A stretch of 46,857 nucleotides of DNA from Cristatella mucedo (taxonomy: Eukaryota; Bryozoa; Phylactolaemata; Cristatellidae), in the NCBI GenBank assembly GCA_009760855.2, contig WPIO01000207.1, positions 295,501-342,357 on the forward strand, in the 5' to 3' direction. The notes under the pieces are model-generated. The model saw only the letters and a list, made by a program, of their open reading frames with translations, ran no database searches and had not been told where the DNA came from. Made by a program: the position numbers and the translations under genes. Below are positions 8,003 to 16,196 of this stretch, piece by piece (position 1 is the stretch's first letter; the number at the start of each line of letters is the position of its first letter).

Positions 8003-9569
8003 ATGGCAAGTGCACCTATCGATAGTATTATACTCGAACTTGGAGATCCTGAGTTTCCTAATTATAAACTTAGGGATTATAAATTTAGAGAGTTTTATCA
8101 AACTAATGGTAATGAAACTGATAGTATTGCAAGTAAACTAGTTACATTTATTGTACCTGGTGAACAACAAACGGGTTATGTCCTATCTGATGGTTATCTT
8201 TTACTTGAAGGTCAATTACAAGCACAAACTGCAGGTGGTGGGGCTTTTGGTGCTCCTGCAAGAACTCTTGCTGTTGGCCTCGTTAATAATGCTGGTGCAT
8301 GGATGCTTAATCGTATGAGAGTTAGGCTTGGTGCTGAAGAAATTGAAAGTCTTCCTCTTGCACAGGGTGTTGGAAGTGTTTCAACACTAATGGGACTATT
8401 GTGTTATCCAAATGATTATAATAGAACTGAAGGTCCTGCTACTGGATGGAGGAAAGATGAAGCTAGTTCTGTTGATGATATGGTTCTAGCTGATCCATAT
8501 ACTAGCCCTGGTGCTTATGGAAATACTACCTCAAATATTGGATGTGTAGTTAGAAGAGGTATTATAAATAACATTGTTGATGAGGCTGGAAATTTTAGTA
8601 TTGCACTTCCTCTATCTCGAAATTCTGGTTTTTGTGTTGACATGAATACAATTCTTTATAATATTCCATTTACTCTCGAAATGACGAGTTGGTGGATTAG
8701 GTAGAGATGCTATTATTACTGGAATACCTGCCTCTGCTACAAATTTTATGAAAACCAAAGATGCTGTTGGTGCTGTTGCTGATGGTACATGGAATGCTTT
8801 CAAAATTGCAATGACAAAAATGCGTCTTGTTGTTCCATGTGTAACACCAAAAGAAAGTATTCAAAGAGCACTTGCTGATATCTCAAGTGAGAGATCAAAG
8901 AAAGTAAGACTTAACTACAGAATTCGACGTTATGAAAACGTTACTATAACATCTCTTAATCAAGCAACTAAATTCACTAAAACTCTATCAGTACAAAATA
9001 CAATCGATAATGTTAGGTGGTTGATTGTTGCAGCTCAAAACTATAATAAATATGATAGCTACACTGGTAATCCTTGTACTTACAATCATTGTGATATTAA
9101 GAGTGTTACTGTACTTGCTAATGGATCTAAACAATATCCTTCAGTTGCAAGATCGTATGATCCTAGAAAAGGAAAATATGCGCCATCTTACATGGACTTC
9201 ACGACTTTTAGAAAACAATATCTTGGTCTTAATGAGGTTAATGAGCCTGTCGGTGTTACTTTTCCTGAGTGGATGACATATTACCCTATTCATGTTATTC
9301 ATTTGCAGTACAATGATGAGCCACTTAGGGTAACTTCTAGACTTGATGTGACTGTTGAGTTTAATAGTAATGCTGCTAATGTTATGCCTGCTAGTGGTAT
9401 TCTAATTCATTACTTGGCTCTTTCTGAGAACAGTGCTGAACTAACTTCTAATAGAAGTGGTGCTAATTTCACTTGCATCAAAGGAATAATGGTATACGAT
9501 GAAATTTTTTTTAATAAAATTATAAAAACTAAATATAATGCAAAAAAAAAGTTTTATTCAAGGGTCTGA
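8003..9569 (+). pseudogene. MCP: Major capsid protein (hexon-like double jelly roll), one frame break
   Basis: The frame from ATG 8003 runs to a stop at 8702-8704. The continuation is in another frame from about 8685 ('GLGRDAIITG...') to TGA 9567-9569, so one indel lies near 8676-8685. The total is about 520 codons, normal for polinton MCPs. Strand-rich sequence includes 'FREFYQTNGNE', 'DGYLLLEGQL', 'NRMRVRLGAEEIESL', a central 'RYENVTITSL' and a C-terminal 'PIHVIHLQYNDEPLRV', as in large viral capsid proteins. It would form the trimeric capsomers. It follows two penton-like genes and a pVI-position gene, the expected morphogenesis cluster. Confidence 0.7.
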
Positions 9570-9585
9570 TGAGTGAAAGAAGGCT

Positions 9586-10366
9586 ATGAGTTTAAATATA
9601 GGTGGATCAGAAGTCTATTCTGTTTTAGGAAATGATATGTTTTTTTGGTTCACAAATTGATTGTGATATAGAATTAATTGCTAATAGAAAACTAAAACAA
9701 TATATTGCTAATTCTCAACCTATGAGATTTCCACAAACTTTATTTGGTAAAGTATTTGAACCAATAACAGCTAAGTATTTAGAAATAAAATTAGATAGAG
9801 AGATTGAAAATTCAAATGAGTGTTTTACTAGTGATGGTGTCTATCGCTATTCTCCAAACGGAATTATAGATGAAGACACTCTAATAGAAATAAAATGTTT
9901 ATGGAGTAGAAGTATAGTTGAAGATTTTGTGCCAAAACATTATCCTGCACAATGTCTACTTGGATTACATGTACTAAAATTAAGTAGATGTTTTTATAGT
10001 GAATTTGAAATCTTTGTTCCTGGATTGAATTGCAATGATATTCCTAAAGATTACGTTGCAGCAGGGACAGTAATAATCCCAACAAGTTATGTTTTTGATA
10101 TGCCTGTACGTGAACCACTTTTTATGTCTTTACTCAAAGAGGAGAAATACTTTGATTTTGAATTTGATATCATTTCTGATTATGGTCGTTTTAACAATAA
10201 GAAAACTTTTGGTTTTGATATACAATATTATATAAAAAAAGTAGAAATACAAGTTGTTGAAGAAGAAGATCCATTTAGATTTGCAAGGATTGTACCAGTA
10301 GTTAGAGAAGTATTAAATAGAAGTAAAATATTAATTAATGAATATATAGAAACTGTCCAAGTTTAA
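9586..10366 (+). pseudogene. YqaJ/lambda-exonuclease-like viral recombination nuclease, frameshifted
   Basis: ATG 9586-9588 opens 'MSLNIGGSEVYSVLG', the N-terminal block of the YqaJ family ('iG.Sd...ilG'). A T7 run at 9640-9646 breaks the frame. The rest is open from there to TAA 10364-10366. It contains 'FGKVFEP' (first acidic residue), 'SPNGII' and 'LIEIKC' (the E-x-K core), then a 'YPAQCLLGL' block, as in PD-(D/E)XK 5'-3' exonucleases used for strand annealing and recombination. In most relatives the third motif is SPDG, so Asn replaces a metal-binding Asp here. The frame break and this change both argue against activity. Confidence 0.7.
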
Positions 10367-10397
10367 TTCAACTGACTATGTTTCAAAAGTTAATTGA

Positions 10398-10715
10398 TAT
10401 CTGCTATCTGATTTGAATGCGAATGGTAATAGAATTTCAAATTTATCTGATCCGATGAATGACTCTGATGTTGTAACAAAATCTTATGCTGATTCGAAGT
10501 TTATTGTTAATACAGGAACATCACTTAATCTTGGAGGAAAGACAATTACCAATCTTGGAGCAGGTGGTAATCCTACAGATGCTGTTAATGTAAGTCAAGT
10601 AAGTAATTACGTTAAGAAGACTGGTAATACAATGACTGGAGATTTAAACATGAATAGCTTAGCTATAACATCTACTTATTGGAACTCCAGTAATGGAAAG
10701 CCAGTAGTATTAAAT
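10398..10715 (+). pseudogene. Fibre-like virion protein, 5' part (split by solo LTR)
   Basis: The frame is open from 10398 (after TGA 10395) and has no clear ATG. The first methionine-like start is TTG 10413. It carries tail-fibre-type repeats: 'NGNRISNLSDPMNDSDVV', 'GKTITNLGAGGNPTDAV' and 'TGDLNMNSLAI', each of the form I-x-N-L followed by P and D-A-V. Attachment fibres of phages and of polinton/adenovirus-like viruses use such repeats as trimeric shafts. At 10715 the coding sequence is cut by a 2,100-bp solo LTR. Coding resumes in the same frame at 12820. Confidence 0.6.
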
Positions 10716-11529
10716 TGTAACCGGGTTCCAGGGGTCAAAGGCTATTTCCCGCCAAACCCGCCATCCTCCGGCCACGCTGCCGCTCGCCATGCCTCCGAGC
10801 TAGGGTAAGACGAGCGGCCGTCCGGTTAAACATCTTTATAACGCATGCGCCAACAACAACGGGGGAACTAAACAAGTCTACAGGGAGGGTCCTATACACA
10901 GTACACTACGGGGGCGCAAGACGACGCAGCAAGCGCGAACAAACGTGTTAGTTGGGGTCAGTCGGCTTCTGCAGTCCTGTCGTTGTACCGACTCCGAATC
11001 CAACAGTACGAGCGTACGCCGTCCAAAACCCGGCTGGCTGAGCAACTGCTGGCTAGTCCGAGTCGACAACTACCACAGTCGTAAGCTTCCACCGAAAGAC
11101 GCCAACACACGGGGGGGGGGGGTCACGAACATGTAGCGCCCTGCTGGCTTTGGCTGAATTTTAGCGCGAACAAGAGCTGTTCGGCGGCGGGCTAGAGCCC
11201 CTTTGTCCTGGAGCAGTGAGCCAGAGAGGAGCGTCAGTGCGGTTAGAGAGGAAGCGCTTAGGAGCAGGCCAGGAAGCTCTGAGACGAGCGGCGGCGATTC
11301 GGCCTTTAGAATTGGTCCGGTACTCGCGGAAGCTGCTGATAGATGTTGGCTGGCCTGTCAACCCCCGCCTTCCCTCTTTCCAAGAAAGAATCGTCTGGAA
11401 CCCATTCGCCCTTCAAGCTGGACGGAGGTGCCCTTCCAGTGGCCTGGGGACGGTAGTAATTCCTTTCTGTAATGGGCCAAGGTGTCCGGGCCCAATACCA
11501 CTAAGCTCTTGCCCATTGTTTCAGCTAGG

Positions 11530-11537
11530 TATTTAAG
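11530..11537 (+). promoter_or_regulatory. TATA-like box in LTR
   Basis: TATTTAAG is followed within 20 bp by a small hairpin GAGCG-acg-CGCTC that is conserved in the second LTR copy near 16660-16680, where the TATA-like box itself has decayed. Probable U3/R promoter of the retrotransposon. Confidence 0.45.
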
Positions 11538-11875
11538 AGTCGAGCGACGCTCGCTCTTGGCCTCGTGTCTTTTGTCTTTGGTCCGGCTCTGCGCCTCGAC
11601 GCCGCTGGGCACTCGTTTCTCTGAAAGCGAGGGAGGAGGGCGGGCTGTCCGCCGACGATGGACGGAACAGAACGAGACAGCTCTAAGAGGATTCGGTGGA
11701 ACTCCACCGAAAACGGTCGTATCGCGCCCGGGCTGGCATTTTGTGTTCTTTCGTGTTTTGTGTGTTCGCGCTAGCACGTGGTCTCGGCATAGGGATTTGC
11801 CGGTGCGAGCTAGGCGTAGTTGGCGTCTGTGGAGCCCTAGTTCTCCGGGTAGGGTTTGGGCTCCGGTTCACGCTT

Positions 11876-12200
11876 CAGTGTGGAGAAGTATTTCCTCCAC
11901 AGGAGTGCTTGAGTTGGCGTGTGTGGAGTATTCCTGCCGCACTGGTGGAAACCGAGTTCTAGTTCCCGGTCAGGGTTTAGACTCTGGTTCGGGCTCCGTC
12001 TATTTGGGTCGTTTCCCATTATACACGTAAGCAGCCCCAGTGTGAAGAAGTATTTCCTCCACAGGAGTGCTTGAGTTGGCGTGTGTGGAGTATTCCGGTC
12101 GCACTGGTGGAAACCGAGTTCTAGTTCACCGGTCAGGGTTTAGACTCCGGTATGCGCTTCAGTGCGGAGGAGTATTCCCTCCGCAAGAGTGTTGGTGCAG
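11876..12200. repeat. Tandem subrepeats of about 162 bp inside the LTR
   Basis: Units start at CAGTGTGGAG (11876) and CAGTGTGAAG (12038) and share long blocks such as AAGTATTTCCTCCACAGGAG and GGTGGAAACCGAGTTCTAG. A shorter third unit starts near 12155. The second LTR copy has three equivalent units near 17004, 17168 and 17328. Confidence 0.75.
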
Positions 12201-12266
12201 CTGAGAACGTGCGAGGAGTGTGGAGATAAAGCTAAACTAGACGCGCAGCGACTTTGTGCGCTTGCG

Positions 12267-12272
12267 AATAAA
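12267..12272 (+). terminator. Polyadenylation signal of LTR
   Basis: AATAAA within a block (GCGAATAAAG...CCCCAATTTGTGTGTCTCGC) that is conserved at 17435-17440 in the second copy. It probably marks the R/U5 part of the LTR. Confidence 0.6.
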
Positions 12273-12819
12273 GTTCAGTAAAATCCCCAATTTGTGTGTC
12301 TCGCTTCCGATTCACGCCGCGGACTCTCACGACCCCCTTTAGTAACGGTAAGCAGGTCAGCGCCAGAAACGCTCGTTTCGTGGTGGCCAGCTTATTGCGC
12401 GTAGGCGCGCACCGAACGGCATTAGGCAATAGGCTACGCTGCTAGGTAAGCGGCAGGTCAAGCTTACCCCGCCGAGCCTTCGGCGTTACAAACACGCTAC
12501 ACGGGGGACGCGGTATAAACAAGTCAACAACGAGCGAGCTATCCAGCTCCGCTCGGGCCTTGGGTACTCGTTCCCTCGCGTGCGTGGCAGCATCTCCGGA
12601 GCACGCCTGCACGAATCCAGGTGCATAACTCGGCGAGACCGGGAGCCTCCAACACCGCGACTTACTTGGCCAACTTCCCGTACCCATGAGCCCCGGTGAC
12701 CTCACGTCACCGCATACATCCGGCCATGCCGTAGGGTCCGACCCCGGGCTAGCCGGTGACCCTAACCCTCACTATAGCCGTCCGGTCCCAGCCAACCGAA
12801 CCCAGCCTGGGTACAAAAT

Positions 12820-13308
12820 GATGATTATTGTGTTACTTATGGCAGAATGAAGCGAGATGTATTATTGAAAGGATTTCCTTCAACAACAAATATTGATATG
12901 GGAGGATATTCAATAACTAATGTTGCAAATCATGTTAATTCTCTTGATGTTGCGACTAAATCTTATGTGGATAAAACAGTTAAAAAAATAACAGAAGCAC
13001 TATCAATGGATATCAATGCAAAAAACTCAATACTAAATCTCTCAACACCATATTCATGGACAAACAAAACAGACCCACCTATAATGATCTTAAATGTTAT
13101 GGTTGTTGGAGCATCTAATTGCATGTTTCTAAAACCTAATACTGATACAACTGCTGTATCTGGAGATGTAAGAGCAATAAATACTTCTCCAACAGGTGTA
13201 GACTAAAAGCATTATGTTTATTTTACAAGACTTCCAACGGAGTATTACTTCATTGATGCAACTGGAAAACCAAGAGTAAATATCTTGGTCAGTTATGTAC
13301 CCTCCTGA
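12820..13308 (+). pseudogene. Fibre-like virion protein, 3' part with premature TAA
   Basis: This is the continuation of the gene cut by the LTR. The frame at 12820 is the same as upstream once the insert and one AAAT copy are discounted. It contains another fibre repeat, 'DMGGYSITNVANHVNSLDVA' followed by 'TKSYVDK', then a 'ILNVMVVG' strand. TAA at 13204-13206 interrupts it, and the frame stays open to TGA 13306-13308. The C-terminal knob-like region is not recognisable as a known family. Receptor attachment is inferred from the shaft repeats only. Confidence 0.6.
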
Positions 13309-13343
13309 ATAGTATACATGATATATTAAAACTATTAACTCTT

Positions 13344-13727
13344 TTAACTTTGTTGCTTTACGTTTACCTTTAAGAAGAGGGAATAGTTTTGATATAGCAC
13401 AAATAGCTTCATGATCTTAACAATGATGTAATAGAGTAGAGCAACATTGTTTTTTAAGTGTTTCTTAACTAATGAATATAATTTAGTTGGTCTCTCTTTT
13501 TTAAATGAATTAGTACTTATGTTACAGTAAGAACAAATTATAATTGCATCATTACGCATAAGACTAGAATCAAATTCTGTTTTTTGCATATCTTTATCGC
13601 AGATGTCACAACGTATTTCATATTTTCTTTTTGGTTTCTTTATTTCTTGATGACAGTAAGGATGTTTTCCTTCTAGATAATCAGTTTCATTAAATGTATT
13701 TAAACACGTTTCACAAAATATTTCCAT
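13344..13727 (-). CDS. Zinc-ribbon-type viral protein (CxxC pairs)
   Basis: An open frame of 127 codons from ATG 13725-13727. Cys pairs 'CETC', 'CDIC' and 'CSYC', plus single Cys/His in 'PYCHQE', suggest one or two zinc-binding ribbons in the first 75 residues. They are followed by a basic, hydrophobic tail that may be frameshifted noise. It is transcribed away from the integrase with only 10 bp between the two ATGs. A nucleic-acid-binding or transcription factor-like role is plausible, but the family is unknown. Confidence 0.5.
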   Translation of the reverse strand: MEIFCETCLNTFNETDYLEGKHPYCHQEIKKPKRKYEIRCDICDKDMQKTEFDSSLMRNDAIIICSYCNISTNSFKKERPTKLYSLVKKHLKNNVALLYYIIVKIMKLFVLYQNYSLFLKVNVKQQS

Positions 13728-13737
13728 TCTCTATAGA
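13728..13737. promoter_or_regulatory. 10-bp bidirectional promoter with TCTATAGA palindrome
   Basis: The entire spacer between divergent ATGs is TCTCTATAGA, containing the perfect palindrome TCTATAGA (13730-13737). Each gene thus has a TATAGA core immediately before its ATG, the same element found in front of other viral genes. Confidence 0.5.
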
Positions 13738-14598
13738 ATGTCGTTTTTAACTCTAAATGAAGGAAAAAAAGAAGGTACATTCAATCCTGACTCAGTCAAG
13801 TATTCAAACCAAGACCTAAGAATATTCCACAAAATTTCTTTAATATTGTTGAGCCTAATAAAAATCATCAAGCAGACACTTTATACATGCCTAATTATTC
13901 TGGATATAAATATCCACTTAGTGTTATTGATATTGCCAGTAGGTAAAAAGATTCAAGACCTCTTAAAACAAAGTCTTCTAAAGAAGTAACAAAAGCAATA
14001 ATAGATATTAACAATAATGGTCCTTTGAAAAGGCCAAAGAAAATGACAGTTGATCCAGGATCAGAGTTTAAAGGAGAGTTCACTAAAGAAATGAAAAAAC
14101 TTGAAACACAAATTTTAGAAGGTACTAGTAAAAATATTAGTTGAAAGAATGAATAGAACAGTTGCTGAGAGAGCATTTATTGCTCAGTATGAAAAAGAAA
14201 TAGAAAGTATAAAGAAATTAGAATATACTAGAAACAGAGAGCGGATTGATAATTTACCAAAGATTATTGATTATTTAAATAATAGTGTTACGAAATCAAC
14301 ACGTTAAAAACCTGTTAAAGCGATAAAAAAAGAAAAAGTAAAACAAAAGAAACCAAAATATCATAGAGAAGTAGGAGAACAAGAACCGTTATTAGAACTT
14401 GGAACAACTGTTAGATATTTATTAGAACCAGGTGAAGGAGAAGATGAAAAGAGAAGAAGAGCTACAGACCCAATATGGAGCTTAACTAAACATACTATTG
14501 TTAGAATAATGGTATTGCAAGAACAAGCTGTTAGATATTGGGTAAATGATGTTAAAAGAAGTTTTGTTAGAGAGGAGTTGCAAGTTGTTAAGCCTTAG
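13738..14598 (+). pseudogene. INT: Retrovirus-type (rve) integrase of polinton kind, multiply broken
   Basis: The ATG at 13738 starts a short frame. The recognisable core lies in shifted frames. 'NHQADTLYMP' and 'YKYPLSVIDIASR' hold the first Asp region, 'KKMTVDPGSEFKGEF' the second Asp, and 'VERMNRTVAERAF' the Glu, the DD35E triad of rve integrases. The C-terminus has 'LGTTVRYLLEPGE', 'PIWSLTKHTIVRI' and 'VREELQVV', an SH3/chromo-like tail usual for polinton integrases. It would insert the viral genome into host DNA. Breaks include TAA 13944-13946, TAA 14305-14307 and frame changes near 13800 and 14140. It ends at TAG 14596-14598. The N-terminal zinc-binding domain is not visible. Confidence 0.75.
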
Positions 14599-14696
14599 AA
14601 GCGTCTGGACTTTCTAATGGTTCAATTCATATTTTATCGAATTCTTCTTTAGTTACTTTATCATCATCTAATGCATTTACAATCTTCGAAACTAAG

Positions 14697-14984
14697 TTAT
14701 GATTTGCTTGAAGAGTATATCATCCTTCTATCAATTTGTGATATTGTACTATCTATTGAGATTATTATTGTTGGTAAAGCACCTGATATTACTACGTGAG
14801 AAAGCTCCTCATGTTTTTGAATGTAAGTACTGGTTACTGTAATTGCAAGAGATAGTAAGATACCTATAAATTGAAAAACATATTTAACTCTTATTAATTT
14901 AGTTAAGCAACCTTTTATTCTATCATTGTCTAAAAGTATTTGATTATACTTGGTATTTGCGTACTGGGCTCGAACGTCTGACAA
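14697..14984 (-). CDS. Small membrane protein, unknown
   Basis: A 95-codon frame without an ATG (TTG at 14982-14984). It has an N-terminal helix ('NTKYNQILLDNDRIKGCL') and two hydrophobic segments ('VFQFIGILLSLAITVTS' and 'VVISGALPTIIISI') that could span a membrane as a hairpin. Its C-terminus probably continues in another frame to about 14590, with 'KIVNALDDDKVTKEEFD'. I recognise no family. It may be a virion membrane or holin-like protein, but nothing shows this directly. Confidence 0.35.
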   Translation of the reverse strand: MSDVRAQYANTKYNQILLDNDRIKGCLTKLIRVKYVFQFIGILLSLAITVTSTYIQKHEELSHVVISGALPTIIISIDSTISQIDRRMIYSSSKS

Positions 14985-15146
14985 TGTCCTAAATTAATAA
15001 TCGACTTCTTCAGGATTATGACTTACTCTTTTTTCATGTATTTTATCACAATATTATTTACTTGTGTAAACATTTATCTTAAAACTTACAAGAATATTTG
15101 TTTTAGGTAGATATTTATTTAATATTTCAAATTGGTCTCTTATTAA

Positions 15147-15675
15147 TAATGATAATAATAATAATATTGCACTTGATAAAGCGCCCTCAGAGAACTTAAT
15201 CTCTTTCTAGGCGCTTTACATTTGCTGCAAAGTGATACGCAATAGAATAGTAAGTAAAATCATGCTTGAAAAACAACATGGTTAGGGGTTACATGCACTG
15301 GGTCAGCATGCAAATGTGGTTAGTGGCAGCATGAACAGTGTCAGCACCCATAAGCACATCGAGGACGAATCACAAGGACCCACTAAATGCTGTCCTAAAT
15401 AGGTATGTTTTTAAGTTTCTTTTAAATGTGGTCAGGTCAGGGGATGTTCTGATGCAGGTCGGGAGGGAGTTCCAGGCTGTGGGAGCATACGAGCTAAATG
15501 CACGGTCTCCAAAGGATTTAAGGTTTGTACGAGGTATTTCTAGACTGTTGGATTCCGAAAAGCGAGTGGTACATGCTTTGCCTGATGGGGTAGTATCTCT
15601 GAAAGATAGGCTGGAGCCATAGAATGAAGAGACCTAAAAGTGAGCGACAAAACCTTGAAGTCAATCCGTTGTTAA
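15147..15675 (-). mobile_element. LINE family A, 3' end, inserted in virus
   Basis: On the minus strand this is a 5'-truncated non-LTR element ending in an (ATT)n tail, which appears as AATAATAATAATAAT near 15150 on the plus strand. The 3' UTR block (plus-strand GATAAAGCGCCCTCAGAGAA, then CTAGGCGCTTTACATTTGCTGC) matches copies at 20300, 24560, 27200, 29670, 30020 and 33800. The adjoining part holds the end of the RT ORF. Viral sequence lies on both sides, so the LINE inserted after the virus did. Confidence 0.75.
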
Positions 15676-15943
15676 TGTATAGAAATATTTTGAGCTCCTA
15701 AGTATTTTCTTAGAACCATATACTGTATATATTTCACCAAAAGTACTCTTACAATGATCTAATGCATAATTAAAACATTAATATTTATATTTTTCAATAT
15801 ATTCTTTCATCACTTTAATTATGTAATCTAATGAAGTAGTAAATAATATTTCAGTATCTTTATAAGAAATAGAACCAGTTTTAAATCATGGATAATAGTA
15901 TCTTCAGTACATTAAACATAAAAATAATCCTCATTTAATATAG
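15676..15943. other. Degraded viral AT-rich sequence
   Basis: Very AT-rich, with no sustained frame. Minus-strand fragments downstream of the 15944-16141 ORF ('SLDYIIKVMKEYIEKYKY') look like a decayed C-terminus of that gene. Confidence 0.35.
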
Positions 15944-16141
15944 TTAACTCATTAATTTTGCTATTAGTGTATTTATATCAACACCTGAAACATGATAATG
16001 AACTACACGTGATGTATTTCCATACATTTTATCAAAAGAAGGTTTAATACCAAACTTTCTTTCATATATTGCTGCTATCCTCTTTCCATATTGCTTAAAT
16101 GTTTCATCAGCAGTACGAGAATATTCACCCTTTTCAGACAT
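15944..16141 (-). CDS. Small viral protein, possibly truncated
   Basis: A 65-codon frame from ATG 16139-16141 with mixed charge ('EYSRTADETFKQYGKRIAAIYERKFGI') and no membrane segment. Base composition matches the viral blocks. The sequence to the left suggests it was longer and is now interrupted. Function unknown. Confidence 0.35.
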   Translation of the reverse strand: MSEKGEYSRTADETFKQYGKRIAAIYERKFGIKPSFDKMYGNTSRVVHYHVSGVDINTLIAKLMS

Positions 16142-16196
16142 CTTTATGCTAAGAAATAAAAATTTGTTTAATTGAAAAATAAATCATAAGAACAGT

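Larger units (their letters stand above)
10716..12815. mobile_element. Solo LTR (2,100 bp) of a GC-rich LTR retrotransposon
   Basis: The insert begins TGTAACCGGG and ends CCTGGGTACA, the TG...CA ends of an LTR with short inverted termini (TGTAACC/GGGTACA). It is flanked by the 4-bp duplication AAAT (10712-10715 and 12816-12819). On the plus strand it has a TATA-like TATTTAAG (11530-11537) followed by a GAGCG/CGCTC hairpin. It also has a polyadenylation signal AATAAA (12267-12272) and roughly 162-bp internal subrepeats. There is no internal retrotransposon gene, so it is a solo LTR left by recombination. A second, diverged copy lies at 16197-18020. ORFs within it are not genes. Confidence 0.85.

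Noticed and set aside
10878-12705. Many ORFs of 60-182 codons between 10878 and 12705
   Set aside because: They lie wholly inside the solo LTR, overlap each other on both strands and show no protein motifs. High GC removes stop codons by chance.
144-14307. Alternative genetic code (TGA, TAA or TAG read as an amino acid) in the virus
   Set aside because: All three stop types occur inside genes, while TAA or TGA also end the intact ORFs at sensible places. Many frame breaks are also present, so decay explains the data better.
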